DNA of 26,488 nucleotides from a virus. This document shows positions 14,346 to 23,800 of the stretch, piece after piece; the stretch's first letter is position 1; every line of letters starts with the position of its first letter. The notes below the pieces were generated by a model that was given only the letters and a program-made list of their open reading frames with translations, made no database searches and was not told the DNA's origin. The stretch covers positions 1-26,488 of the IMG/VR virus record IMGVR_UViG_3300027901_000225; one strand, written 5' to 3'. A program made the position numbers and the translations under genes.

Positions 14346-14596
14346 CGCTCGAAAACTATGTAAAAGACTACATAGTTTCTGGGGATGATAGCGACCCGCT
14401 GCTCTCGGCACACATCAGTCTGGTGCTACAATCTAAGAATACCGGTGTAGATGTCTTCCCCTCTACGATGGGGGTACTTGATCGACCCATGTTTTTTGAA
14501 CGGTACTTTCGCCACTGGGTAGATGAGGCATACGAAGAACTAGAAGGTTTCTCCTCCCAGCATCAATCTATTGTAAAGAAAGTCACGCAGGCGTGA
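13899..14596 (+). CDS. Tail assembly chaperone, -1 frameshift (gpGT-like) form
   Basis: A second frame, one base back, is open from 14291 to the TGA at 14594-14596 and has no start codon with a good ribosome site. Within the overlap the zero frame reads C_CCA_AAC at 14300-14306 (codons CCA 14301, AAC 14304), which fits the X_XXY_YYZ rule for tandem -1 slippage. The product would be 136 residues of the short form followed by 96 residues starting LGEPGDRKRDLLITLENY and ending KKVTQA, 232 in all. This is the same design as lambda gpG/gpGT, where a minor longer form bridges the tape measure and the tube protein. The site, the frame and the position between tube and tape measure all agree. Confidence 0.85.
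14353..14378 (+). other. Perfect nine-pair hairpin in the frameshift extension
   Basis: AAACTATGT (14353-14361) pairs with ACATAGTTT (14370-14378) around an eight-base loop. It begins eight bases after the zero-frame TAA and 47 bases after the slippery site, so it is too far to be a classical stimulator but could affect ribosome flow or message stability. Confidence 0.45.
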
Positions 14597-14597
14597 C

Positions 14598-14637
14598 GGG
14601 GGTGCCCGGAGACGCCTCCCTCCGGCCCCCCACTTTT
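14598..14637 (+). terminator. GC-rich hairpin with short T-run, possible weak terminator
   Basis: GGGGG (14598-14602) and CCGGAG (14606-14611) pair with CTCCGG (14620-14625) and CCCCC (14626-14630), leaving a three-base bulge. ACTTTTCC follows. A four-T run is short for an intrinsic terminator, so partial termination before the tape measure gene is the most that can be claimed. Confidence 0.35.
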
Positions 14638-14654
14638 CCCCTAGGAAAACCCCC

Positions 14655-17600
14655 ATGTCTACTGTAAGAAAATCAGTTTTCACAGCATGGTACAATGCCA
14701 TGCGAGATATAGAAGAAGAATTGCCCGAGCAGGCATTGAATGCGTTAGTGCGTTCTGTAAAGTCTGCGCACGGTCAATTGGAGATACCCTTTACAGAGCC
14801 CTGGGCTCCTGAATGGGGTGCGGCTCCAGCGACCGCACGTCAGGCTAGCGAGCGCATTTTTGGCGTTATGAACCCTGCACTACGAGCGATTGCCGCTACC
14901 TTACCGGAGTCTACCTACGAAGATGCCTACCAAGACATGGTAGTGGGTATGTACGAGGCTATCGAGACATGGGATGAGAAGAAAGGCTCTGCCGGTGCGT
15001 ATTTAGGATCACGGGCTTTCTACCACTCATCTCAACGAGCCCGAGCAGAGCTGGATATGCCTGCACCGGTCTCTCGTCTAGGTCTCGACCTTGAGCGATT
15101 GGAAGAGCAAGCTCCGTCCGATCCTTTACAGGCTCTGAGGGGTGTCAATGTCGTAGACTTTGCTGGCGAGGTAGCACCGTACACTCGTCCTCCATGGTAT
15201 CAGGAAGTACCAGGGAAGATCCCTACGGGCGGTCTTCCGATCTTTTCATTGGGAAGAAAATTCCGCCTATCGGTGGCGGGTTTTGAAAAGCTGATTCCTT
15301 ATTTTGAACAAGGGATCGGATCTATTCAGCGCGAAGAGGTATATCCTATCAGCCTGTCTCCACAGCAGGATTATACTCCGGGGGTTCAGTTACGACAGTT
15401 CTTACAGGATGTGCGCAAGCAGACTCAAGGTTTTCTACTCGGTCGAGAACCTGCCGAGCTTCACCGAGGCAGCACTATTCAGGATTTCGAGGACTTACTG
15501 ACCTACCGTATCGACGCTGAGGCTCCATCGTGGACAGATCAGGTACGGGCGCACACCGCTAGCCACATAGGGTGGTCCTTAAGTCTGGGTCGAAGCCAGT
15601 TTCCAGAATTTGGCGGTCGGGTGGGTGGATTACAGAGTGTCCAAACACCTTATGATGCACCTCTCATTGGTCGCTACAGTTATGTTCACACTGGCCGAGA
15701 GGCACCAGCAGAGCAGAGACTACTGGGTCTACTAGGAGAGTCCACGGCAACCACACAGGCACGCATTATGTATGCTCTTGGCATCGCCCGTGGTCAACAC
15801 CCTCGTTATGTTTCCGGCGATCCTAGACAAACCAGAGAATGGCAGCGGGCCCAAGTGCAATTAGAACGCATGGGCCATCGTCAACAGTTCACCTATCTCC
15901 TCCCGGATTACGGTGGCGTGCCAGCCGAGTCTCAATATCTCGGAGGTCGTATTCCGGTATCGGAAACTCCACTTATTACTCCATCTGCTTTGGCTATAGA
16001 TCCTGCGATAACCCATCCGTCCCCGTCAGCGACACGCCTTCCATTTACCGTTCAGCCTCAAGAAGCACCTGCTGGTGCTCCTATGAAAGCACTGATGAAG
16101 CCGCCTGGATTTACCGGCGCGGCAGGGGCCTTGGTAAATGCGCTGGAGAGCTCACAAAGTCTCTTCCATGTATCAGTAGAGTCATGGATCAAAGAAAACA
16201 GTCGTGCCATGGGGCGACTAGCAGGCGACCGTCCACTCATTGACGGTAAGATGCAGTTGGCCCTGTCTGTCGTTTGGGGTCAACGATCCCCTCAAGAATT
16301 GCAACATACCATTTTACATGAACTTGGCCATGCGCCCGAGTTTCTCCAAGGGGGCAAGTACGCCACATTTATGAAGCAAGCCTTTGGCGATCCAGATATT
16401 TTAGATCGATTCGATCCCAAAGAGCGGCGTTGGTATGAAGCCATGGCTGAGTCATTTACAGCCTATTTCCAGGGCGAGGATATACCTGAAAAGCAACGTC
16501 TCGTGATTGAGGCATTGTTGGCCGAAGAGCCTGAGCTACGTAATGCCATGCTGTCTGTTGCCAATGTCGATATCAAGACATTAGAGACGATGGGTGAGCG
16601 ACCTGTTGCTGGCCCGGCGGGGCGGTCTGTCGAGATTGGCGTTGGTGATCTACCCAAGTATCTTCAAGACCCCCGCAATTTACCCGTCTGGGCCACAGAC
16701 CCAGGCTTACGCAATTGGATTCAACGAGGTATCCCTGTCGTACCTCCTGCCTTGTGGGAATCTGTCACACCTGAAGCGCGAGAGGCACTATTTGCCATGC
16801 GCGGTACTGGCAACGCTGAGGCACTGGCAGGAGTGATTGAGGGATACGGCCTCAAAGCGAGCTACGAAGAAGCCGCAGTAGGTGCTGGTGTACCTGGCGC
16901 ATTTCAGGATTGGAATAATGAATCTCTAAAGGCGCAGATTAAGACACGTGAAGCACAGGCGGCTAAGGCAGCGGACTCCACTCGCCAGACCGTGGATGGA
17001 GCCAGAACGGTTGCCACAGACCCGGCCAAAGCGACGGCATCAACTTATGCAGGATCTCAGGAGGGTCAATACGGTAGTGCATTCCGACGACCCGCAGGAG
17101 CTCCTCCGCCGCCAACGGAAGGTCCACCTCCCGTTGAGCCTGGAACAACTTTACCGGACGTAGATACCACTCGCCCTACTCGTTTACCTGCGGGCGGTGC
17201 AGTTTCGCTCGAACATTGGCAAGGAGCCATTGCTCATGGTCGGGAAGTTCTTGCGGCCACACGACCTTCGTCGGGTGGCGTTGCGGGCTATCCTGCGGGC
17301 GATGTTTACACCGACGCTCCGGGTGAAAAAATACTTATGAAGCCGGAGCACATAGCACGAGCGCGCGGGCTAGCGACACAGGCTTTTGAATCAGTAGCGG
17401 GTACGCCGGTACCGCGTGGTACTGCCGGTAGCGCAGTCGGTACTCATGCTGACCGAGCAAAACAGGCATTTGACAATCTAACCAAGAAGTTCGTGGATAC
17501 GTATGTCAAAGAGATGGAGGACAGCGGTCAAAAACTGACACCTGAAATGCAGGAAGACGTTCGGCATCAAGCTCGTAGAATTGTGGGCACAGGCAGAGAT

Positions 17601-20498
17601 TTCTTGTATCGAGTTGAGCGAGCCATGTCTGATAAACTTGGTGGCTCACGTGCTGGTTCCCGATGGAAGGCAGAGAGAATTGGTGCAGCCGAGCTTGAGC
17701 AAATGTCCCAAGTGCCGGGTTTTGAGGCATTGCAGACACAGATCGCACAAGCTGGCAACGTAGGAACTCTTGCCGCAGGGGGCGGTTTTATTGAAGGAAC
17801 AGGCAACTTGGCCGGAATGGACTTCCGCGTACCACCTACTCCTCCAGGAGGAAGGCCATTTCAACGCGATGCCGCAGGTGGTCAACAAGGCGGTAACCTC
17901 TGGCGACGCATGGGCGCAGCCGGTAGTGCGTTATATGGTATGTATATCGCTCGCCGATTCTGGGGCTATACGGGTGATCCGGCCATACAGGCCATGCAAG
18001 AGTATCAGCAGTTATCCTATCAGTGGGGGCCTACCACTGGAGCTGGCATGAGACCAGAGGGTCAAGCGGTACAGCAGCGAGCTCTTGCACAGTATTACGA
18101 AGGTCTGGGGGCATGGCAGCAGTTTGGTGGGATTGCAGGTGCGGGACGAGGGTTTATGGCTACACCCGCTGGTGGTCGCCTAACTGCCACGGCTGAAGTT
18201 GCTGGCGGTCTGGGTATCGTAGCACAGGTTCTGGGTGGTAGCCTCGGGCCTGAGATGACTCAGTTTTTGACCATGGGTGCCACGAAGGGTATTCCTGCTA
18301 TTGGCATGGCAGGCACCTATGCTGCCGCAGGCTTACTGGCTTTCGCTGGTATCAACGAGGGTCTCAACGCGGTTCTGGGCCAAAACATGGGTATGGCGGA
18401 TCGTGTTGGGTCGTCCTTTCAAGCGCTTGGAAGATTTATATACTCCGGTATGTCTCCAGAACAACAGCAGGCAATGTTCACACAAGGTGCCCCAGGCGCG
18501 GAATGGCTCACTAAGGATTTCGAGGCTGAGGCTCAAGCGGAAGGTCTGACGGGTCTGACGAAGCTCTCCGATAAGACCGGACTGGCTATAGATGACCCTC
18601 GGCTAAGCGAGGCCGCAATGGTTGCCATGCGGATCACTGGCCAGGCCAGCGATCATCCCACGACACTACGTGTGGCCAAGATGATCGCATCGCGTATGAC
18701 AGAGGAGGGTGCTTCGGCAAGTAGTATCGGCACTGGTATTCTCAGTTACATGTCCACCAAGGGCGCACGAGTAGGTGATATCAATGCCGCTCGCTATGCG
18801 TGGGACTATACAAAACTCTCACCGGAAGCGCGGGCTGAAGTTGATGAGACGAGTGCTCGCCACCAGCAAGTAATGAGCATGTTCCGTGCGATTTGGCCCA
18901 ATATGGACTATGGTGATCTAAGTGCATTTGCTGGCAGGATGCCCTCGCTAGGTTTTGCCCAGCGACAGTATGGATACGCAGCGCGTATGGAAACCATGGG
19001 CGTTAGCGAGACTGTGGGGCAGGGCTGGAGTAGCGAGTTGATGACTATGGCTCCGGCTAGATCTGTTTCTATTATGGCAGGAGCCGAGACTATCGGACAG
19101 TATCTAACCCCAGCGCAATTTGGTGCGCATACGCCTGCGATACGAGATTTTCTGCAAGATATGACTATGGCGCAACGTACAATCTGGCAGGGCATGGCCG
19201 AGGGTGATCCGGCTGCGTGGAGCTTGCAGTACCGTGCTACAGGTGGCGCTGCGGGCATTCCATTCATGGATGCAATGGGACAGCCTATTTATGAAACGAG
19301 CATGGCTGGCATGGGCACTATGGCCCAGCGAGCAGCAGGCCAATTCGGTATCAATCCAATGTTGGCGGGTAGAATTACCCAAGCGGCTCAGGGTGGACCT
19401 GTTACGGGTTATCATGTTGCACAAGCGTTAGGGCTGTCTCAACAAGGACAAGAATACTTCCAACAGAATCCACAGGCTGGAATGCAGGATTATCGCTGGG
19501 CAATGCAACAGCGAATGGGCCAACTCCAGATGGGCTCTATAGGTCTACAATACCAAGGTATTCTCGCCCAACAGCAGTACCTCTGGGGCGGTGGGCAATG
19601 GACGGGTACTCCTGCTCCTGGTTCTATGTGGGGCATGGAAGATGTCATGCGGGGTATGCAGAACCAGGCTCAGATGGCCGGGTTTGGCTCCACCTTACAG
19701 CGTATGGACACTGGGGCTATGTTCGCTCGCCAGCAGGAAGCTATGGGCTGGGAGCGGATGCAGCTACAGCAGCAGTGGCAAGGCTACACGATGGGCTTCC
19801 AGCGTCAAGGTCAGCTTCAGCGGCGTGGCTGGGCTCGGGAGGACTGGCAGTATCAAGACACGATGCGCTCTCTCCAATTTGGCTGGGGTATGGAAGACCT
19901 CGACGAAGCCATTCGGATGTCTTCTGGTAGACAACGCCGGACGTTGGTGAAACAGCGTGAGCGAATGACGCTGGGCCAGAACCTTGAGGAAACTCAAATC
20001 GAGCGTCAAAGAGCGCGTCAAGAAGAGATGTGGGCTCGTGAAGACGAGATGTACCAGAAACAGATGGAATACATTGCTCACATCACCGAGATGGACGAAG
20101 ACCAGTTCAAGATGAACGTAGAGCAGCGAGAAGAGCTCTACGAGATGGACAGGGAAGAACTCAAGCGTCGGCTTGAGGAGTACAAGGAGCAGTATGCTCT
20201 TCAAACCCAGATCATCGATAAGCAACGCCAGCATCAGGCTGATGAACTTGAACGTCAGAAGGCCATGCTGGGCATTCAAATGGAAATTGCCCAGATACAG
20301 AAAGAACTGGCCGAGGACGAAAAGAAAGTCAAGGACAGTTGGAGGAAGGACATGGCCGAGTTCAAAGATATGGGCACTCTCCATCGTGCCGAGATGGTGG
20401 CGAAGGCTATTAGCAGTATGGCCAAGACCCTCAATGGCGTAAACATCTTCAAGATCCAGCAGCTCGAAGAGATGTTGCTGGCCGCGGACTTTGACTAA
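14655..20498 (+). CDS. Tape measure protein with sigma-like and metallopeptidase-like domains
   Basis: At 1947 residues this is by far the longest gene, in the standard place after the chaperone. The C-terminal third (about 1620-1947) is Gln/Met/Trp-rich and then strongly coiled-coil. Hydrophobic segments near 1087-1100 and 1180-1241 fit the membrane-inserting part of tape measures. Two additions stand out. Residues about 60-142 (EDAYQDMVVGMYEAIETWDEKKGS and the MPAPVSRL end) resemble sigma70 region 2. Residues H555-E-L-G-H559 with E595 or E599 (YEAMAES) form a gluzincin-like zinc site. A proline-rich linker follows at about 815-840. If tape length scales at the known 1.5 angstroms per residue, the tail could reach about 290 nm. 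AGGA at 14643-14646 serves the ATG. Confidence 0.9.
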   Translation: MSTVRKSVFTAWYNAMRDIEEELPEQALNALVRSVKSAHGQLEIPFTEPWAPEWGAAPATARQASERIFGVMNPALRAIAATLPESTYEDAYQDMVVGMYEAIETWDEKKGSAGAYLGSRAFYHSSQRARAELDMPAPVSRLGLDLERLEEQAPSDPLQALRGVNVVDFAGEVAPYTRPPWYQEVPGKIPTGGLPIFSLGRKFRLSVAGFEKLIPYFEQGIGSIQREEVYPISLSPQQDYTPGVQLRQFLQDVRKQTQGFLLGREPAELHRGSTIQDFEDLLTYRIDAEAPSWTDQVRAHTASHIGWSLSLGRSQFPEFGGRVGGLQSVQTPYDAPLIGRYSYVHTGREAPAEQRLLGLLGESTATTQARIMYALGIARGQHPRYVSGDPRQTREWQRAQVQLERMGHRQQFTYLLPDYGGVPAESQYLGGRIPVSETPLITPSALAIDPAITHPSPSATRLPFTVQPQEAPAGAPMKALMKPPGFTGAAGALVNALESSQSLFHVSVESWIKENSRAMGRLAGDRPLIDGKMQLALSVVWGQRSPQELQHTILHELGHAPEFLQGGKYATFMKQAFGDPDILDRFDPKERRWYEAMAESFTAYFQGEDIPEKQRLVIEALLAEEPELRNAMLSVANVDIKTLETMGERPVAGPAGRSVEIGVGDLPKYLQDPRNLPVWATDPGLRNWIQRGIPVVPPALWESVTPEAREALFAMRGTGNAEALAGVIEGYGLKASYEEAAVGAGVPGAFQDWNNESLKAQIKTREAQAAKAADSTRQTVDGARTVATDPAKATASTYAGSQEGQYGSAFRRPAGAPPPPTEGPPPVEPGTTLPDVDTTRPTRLPAGGAVSLEHWQGAIAHGREVLAATRPSSGGVAGYPAGDVYTDAPGEKILMKPEHIARARGLATQAFESVAGTPVPRGTAGSAVGTHADRAKQAFDNLTKKFVDTYVKEMEDSGQKLTPEMQEDVRHQARRIVGTGRDFLYRVERAMSDKLGGSRAGSRWKAERIGAAELEQMSQVPGFEALQTQIAQAGNVGTLAAGGGFIEGTGNLAGMDFRVPPTPPGGRPFQRDAAGGQQGGNLWRRMGAAGSALYGMYIARRFWGYTGDPAIQAMQEYQQLSYQWGPTTGAGMRPEGQAVQQRALAQYYEGLGAWQQFGGIAGAGRGFMATPAGGRLTATAEVAGGLGIVAQVLGGSLGPEMTQFLTMGATKGIPAIGMAGTYAAAGLLAFAGINEGLNAVLGQNMGMADRVGSSFQALGRFIYSGMSPEQQQAMFTQGAPGAEWLTKDFEAEAQAEGLTGLTKLSDKTGLAIDDPRLSEAAMVAMRITGQASDHPTTLRVAKMIASRMTEEGASASSIGTGILSYMSTKGARVGDINAARYAWDYTKLSPEARAEVDETSARHQQVMSMFRAIWPNMDYGDLSAFAGRMPSLGFAQRQYGYAARMETMGVSETVGQGWSSELMTMAPARSVSIMAGAETIGQYLTPAQFGAHTPAIRDFLQDMTMAQRTIWQGMAEGDPAAWSLQYRATGGAAGIPFMDAMGQPIYETSMAGMGTMAQRAAGQFGINPMLAGRITQAAQGGPVTGYHVAQALGLSQQGQEYFQQNPQAGMQDYRWAMQQRMGQLQMGSIGLQYQGILAQQQYLWGGGQWTGTPAPGSMWGMEDVMRGMQNQAQMAGFGSTLQRMDTGAMFARQQEAMGWERMQLQQQWQGYTMGFQRQGQLQRRGWAREDWQYQDTMRSLQFGWGMEDLDEAIRMSSGRQRRTLVKQRERMTLGQNLEETQIERQRARQEEMWAREDEMYQKQMEYIAHITEMDEDQFKMNVEQREELYEMDREELKRRLEEYKEQYALQTQIIDKQRQHQADELERQKAMLGIQMEIAQIQKELAEDEKKVKDSWRKDMAEFKDMGTLHRAEMVAKAISSMAKTLNGVNIFKIQQLEEMLLAADFD

Positions 20499-20503
20499 GG
20501 TGA

Positions 20504-20884
20504 ATGATGAATAATTATATTACCCTAGACGGCAAGAAGTACAAGACTCGGGCTGAGCAATGGCAACCCATTGTTGGCAAACCGGCTCAAGTAAGGTATA
20601 ATTTAGATGGGACGACAGATGCTACCTTCGGACCAGCGACGCCCAATGAGTGGGTAGGTCAAATTCTGGGTCCGGTCACTCCCGATGGCGAGGACTGGGG
20701 GGATATAGATGATCTCAGGACCAGCCTAGCCAAGACTACTGCCCTGACTATGGTTGATCACTATTCGGTCGAGTACAGCGTCTTGTCCTTAGATGGCTTT
20801 ATGGCCGAGAGTCGCTCTGTGATGTGGGATGCAGAGACCAATGAGTTTCGTGTCATGTGCCGACTGGTGAGAGTATATGCGTAA
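20504..20884 (+). CDS. Hypothetical distal tail protein
   Basis: This 126-residue protein lies between the tape measure and the large tail protein, the slot of distal tail or tip accessory proteins. It is beta-rich, with an N-terminal MNNYITLDGKKYKT strand and a C-terminal YSVLSLDGFMAESRSVMWD pair of strands. No family is recognised. The ATG at 20504 has AGG at 20498-20500; a second ATG follows at 20507. Its last eight bases overlap the next gene's start, which couples them. A promoter-like sequence lies inside it. Confidence 0.75.
   Translation: MMNNYITLDGKKYKTRAEQWQPIVGKPAQVRYNLDGTTDATFGPATPNEWVGQILGPVTPDGEDWGDIDDLRTSLAKTTALTMVDHYSVEYSVLSLDGFMAESRSVMWDAETNEFRVMCRLVRVYA
20574..20602 (+). 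promoter_or_regulatory. Promoter-like sequence inside the small tail gene
   Basis: TTGGCA (20574-20579) and a perfect TATAAT (20597-20602) are separated by exactly 17 bases, 11 of 12 consensus matches. It would start transcription about 270 bases before the large tail protein gene. It could raise expression of the tail tip genes, or it may be a chance match within a coding sequence. Confidence 0.4.
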
Positions 20885-23800
20885 CGTTTCGGATGATCTT
20901 ATCGCCAATCTAACACCCCTGCGCACCTTCGAGGGACGACTGACTTTCCGCGATACCCGATTGGTGTTTGAGGATCGCGTGTTAGCAGATAGTCTGGGAT
21001 TGTCAGACCCATCGTTATGCGATGGTAGCCTGTACGACACGGGTATTCTTCGTGTCGTCAGTAAGTTTGACGATCCGGTATTCCATCTCTATTATCAAGA
21101 CGTGCCTGATCTCTCCCTCCTGGACTGGCCTAACTGGGTCAACGTAGGAGCAGAGCTAGCCGAGAACTCGCGACCAGGCATTGAGGGTGCGAGGGTCTGG
21201 TATCAGAAGCTCAATGGCGATATTGTCTACCGAGACTACGATGGTGATGCGTGGGGAGATGAGACACTTGTCACTTCCAACTACGCAGCCTACTCTGTTG
21301 CCTGTGCTCCCGTCAGCGATGACGTTTGTTATATTCATTACCTGATCGATGACCAGTGGGGAGCAATCGCACGGCTCAGTACCGCCGTGGCTCCGGTGAA
21401 TTGGCAGGGCCGGGTCTATGGAGAGATCCAGACCGGTATTTATTACTTTGACGCAGTAACCCTAGACGGCACCGATTACATCTACATGGCCGATAACAAC
21501 GATGGGCGGCTGATGACGCTGAAAGTGCTGGGGGATGTTTGGAGCGACTTAACCTATGTCGTTCCACTGGATGTCGTAGACGATACGAGCTTTTTCAAGC
21601 TCGGTGCGGCATCAGTCATTGACGATAAAGTCTTCCTCACTGGACGATTGTCCCGTCAGACCGACTATGACCCGGTGGCATTCGACATCTACACCATAGG
21701 ACCTGAGAACTACACTATGGGTAGAGACTTGTTCATCATACAAGAAGAAATTTGTGGAAAGTTTTACTTGATTTCCGATACACTATACTACGCAGGGGTC
21801 AATACTGTAGCTGAGGCACCTGCGACACTGCTGGTAGGCTACGACAATGAAGATCTCAAGCTGGCGACACAGAAATTCAACACGATGCGTATCCAGTGCC
21901 AAGCCAATGACGCCTATAAATTGTCTGTTGGTCTCGATCCATCCGTAGAGCACGCTGCTCTACGCCTCGGGGCTGAAGTGACGGCTGAAGTGGCCATCTC
22001 TGATGAGTGGTGCCAGATGGCCAAGTTTGGTGTGGACTCTCTGACACCGTCGTATGACCAGCAAGGCCAAGATGCTGCACTGATGGGCCGGGGTTTGGCT
22101 ACTAAGAAACTGGCGAATTGGATGTCTGACCAGTCCTATGACTACTGGTCGCAAACGAAGCAATCCTCCGACCCCGCTGAGCTCGCTGAAGTCATCAGAG
22201 CTTCAGGTACATTCGAGGTCAACGAAGGCCCATTGGAGTTGCTCGATCTGAATGAAGACGGTGTATTGTATATGGTTGCCAAACCGTCTCGGGGTGGATT
22301 GATGCGAGCTCGGTTCTACAAACCGGCTGGCGATTTCGATCCTATGTATGGCGTAGCACTCAACTATTATCGAGAGCAGCGCTATGAAGCTGCCGAGCGG
22401 TTAGAGATTGATGTTGAGGATGTCTCCGATGCCGAGATCGGGCATAATGGTATTCTCGCTCGATGGAGCGAGACAGAGCATGAAGGGGCAGATGGTGTTG
22501 GATTGTATTTATGGAAGGATAATGTCCTAACATTGATCACCTCCGTAGCCTTGGAGATCCCAGACGACACTTGGCATTGGTTCCAAATCAACTTTCACGA
22601 CGGGCTCATTCAGGTCTATTACCGGGAGGAACCTGATACAGCTTGGGAGCTGATACTGAGCACGATCTACGCCGACGCCGAATATCTTCCGTGGAAGCGT
22701 GAGAGCTTTGGGCGAGGCGCAGTCTATATGCGCAACGGAACGATCCACAGTGAGACAACTGGGTTTACCAGTCTTTCTATGAGTATTCCCGTGGAAAGCG
22801 TAGATGACTTTCCGGTATCGGAAACTGTACTGGTCGATGACGAGCAGATTGAGTACGATGGTAAGACGCCAGGTGAGGGTCCTGGGGAGTTGGAGTGGAC
22901 AGAGGGATCTACGCTCTTCCAAGCCACCCATGGAAATCCGTATTTCGATGACTTGACACTGGCTGAGAAAACTGACACGGAGAACCCGGCAGACCAAACC
23001 ATCGGCAGTAGTGAAGATGATATCTTTTTTGGCCAAGCCCTGTATTTTGCTGGCGCACCGGAAATGGAAGGAAAGGGCAAGTTCCGGCTTACTCAAATCA
23101 AGTATAAGGTACGTAAAGTCGGCAATCCAGGGCCACTGTATTGCCACTTTGCCACCGACAATTTTGATAACGTCTATCCTTATAACAAGAATTACAACAT
23201 CATCCAGACTTCTCAAGTAGCCGCGGAGGACGTGGGTGTTGATTACGATTGGGCGGAGTTTGACTTCAATACGACATGGTTGATGGCAGATGCATACTTC
23301 GGCTTTCTGTCTCTCTCTCCCGACACCTTAGAATTTATATATGACGAGGAAAACTATTACGAGGTACTGATCGACGACCTCGCTACCGAAGAGCCATTTC
23401 GTAACGTGAGGCGGTGGAGCTGGGGCACTGGTAACTGGTCTACCTTGGCTGGTTTCTCTGTGCCTATGATAGTCATCGGCGCAGACCGTTCTGGTGATGG
23501 GAATGAAATTTACATAGATGGTGCTGGTGCCGATACGCCGCGTGAGTTCTATGATGGGATGGCACTTGTTGTGACTGAAGGTCCGGGCGAGGGTTGTATC
23601 TTCACTGTCTCGGATTATGACTTTCAAGCTCCTGATCAGTGGGAGCCCAATCAAGAGTATGAACCTCCTGACAAATGGCAAGATCACATTGGTGATGCGG
23701 AGCATGGTGAGTGGGTAGTACCTGACCTTTCCCGTATCTTTACGGAGGAATTTACCGAGGGTATTCTGGGTCCTGGGTCCAAGTTCGAGCTCAAGCCTGC

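Noticed and set aside
19764-20384. 206-residue minus-strand frame rich in Leu and His
   Set aside because: It is the complement of the Glu/Gln-rich coiled coil of the tape measure; its Leu/Phe content follows from GAG/CAG codons read backwards.
22527-23216. 229-residue minus-strand frame
   Set aside because: It overlaps the large tail protein fully, has no ribosome site or recognisable motif, and runs against the operon.
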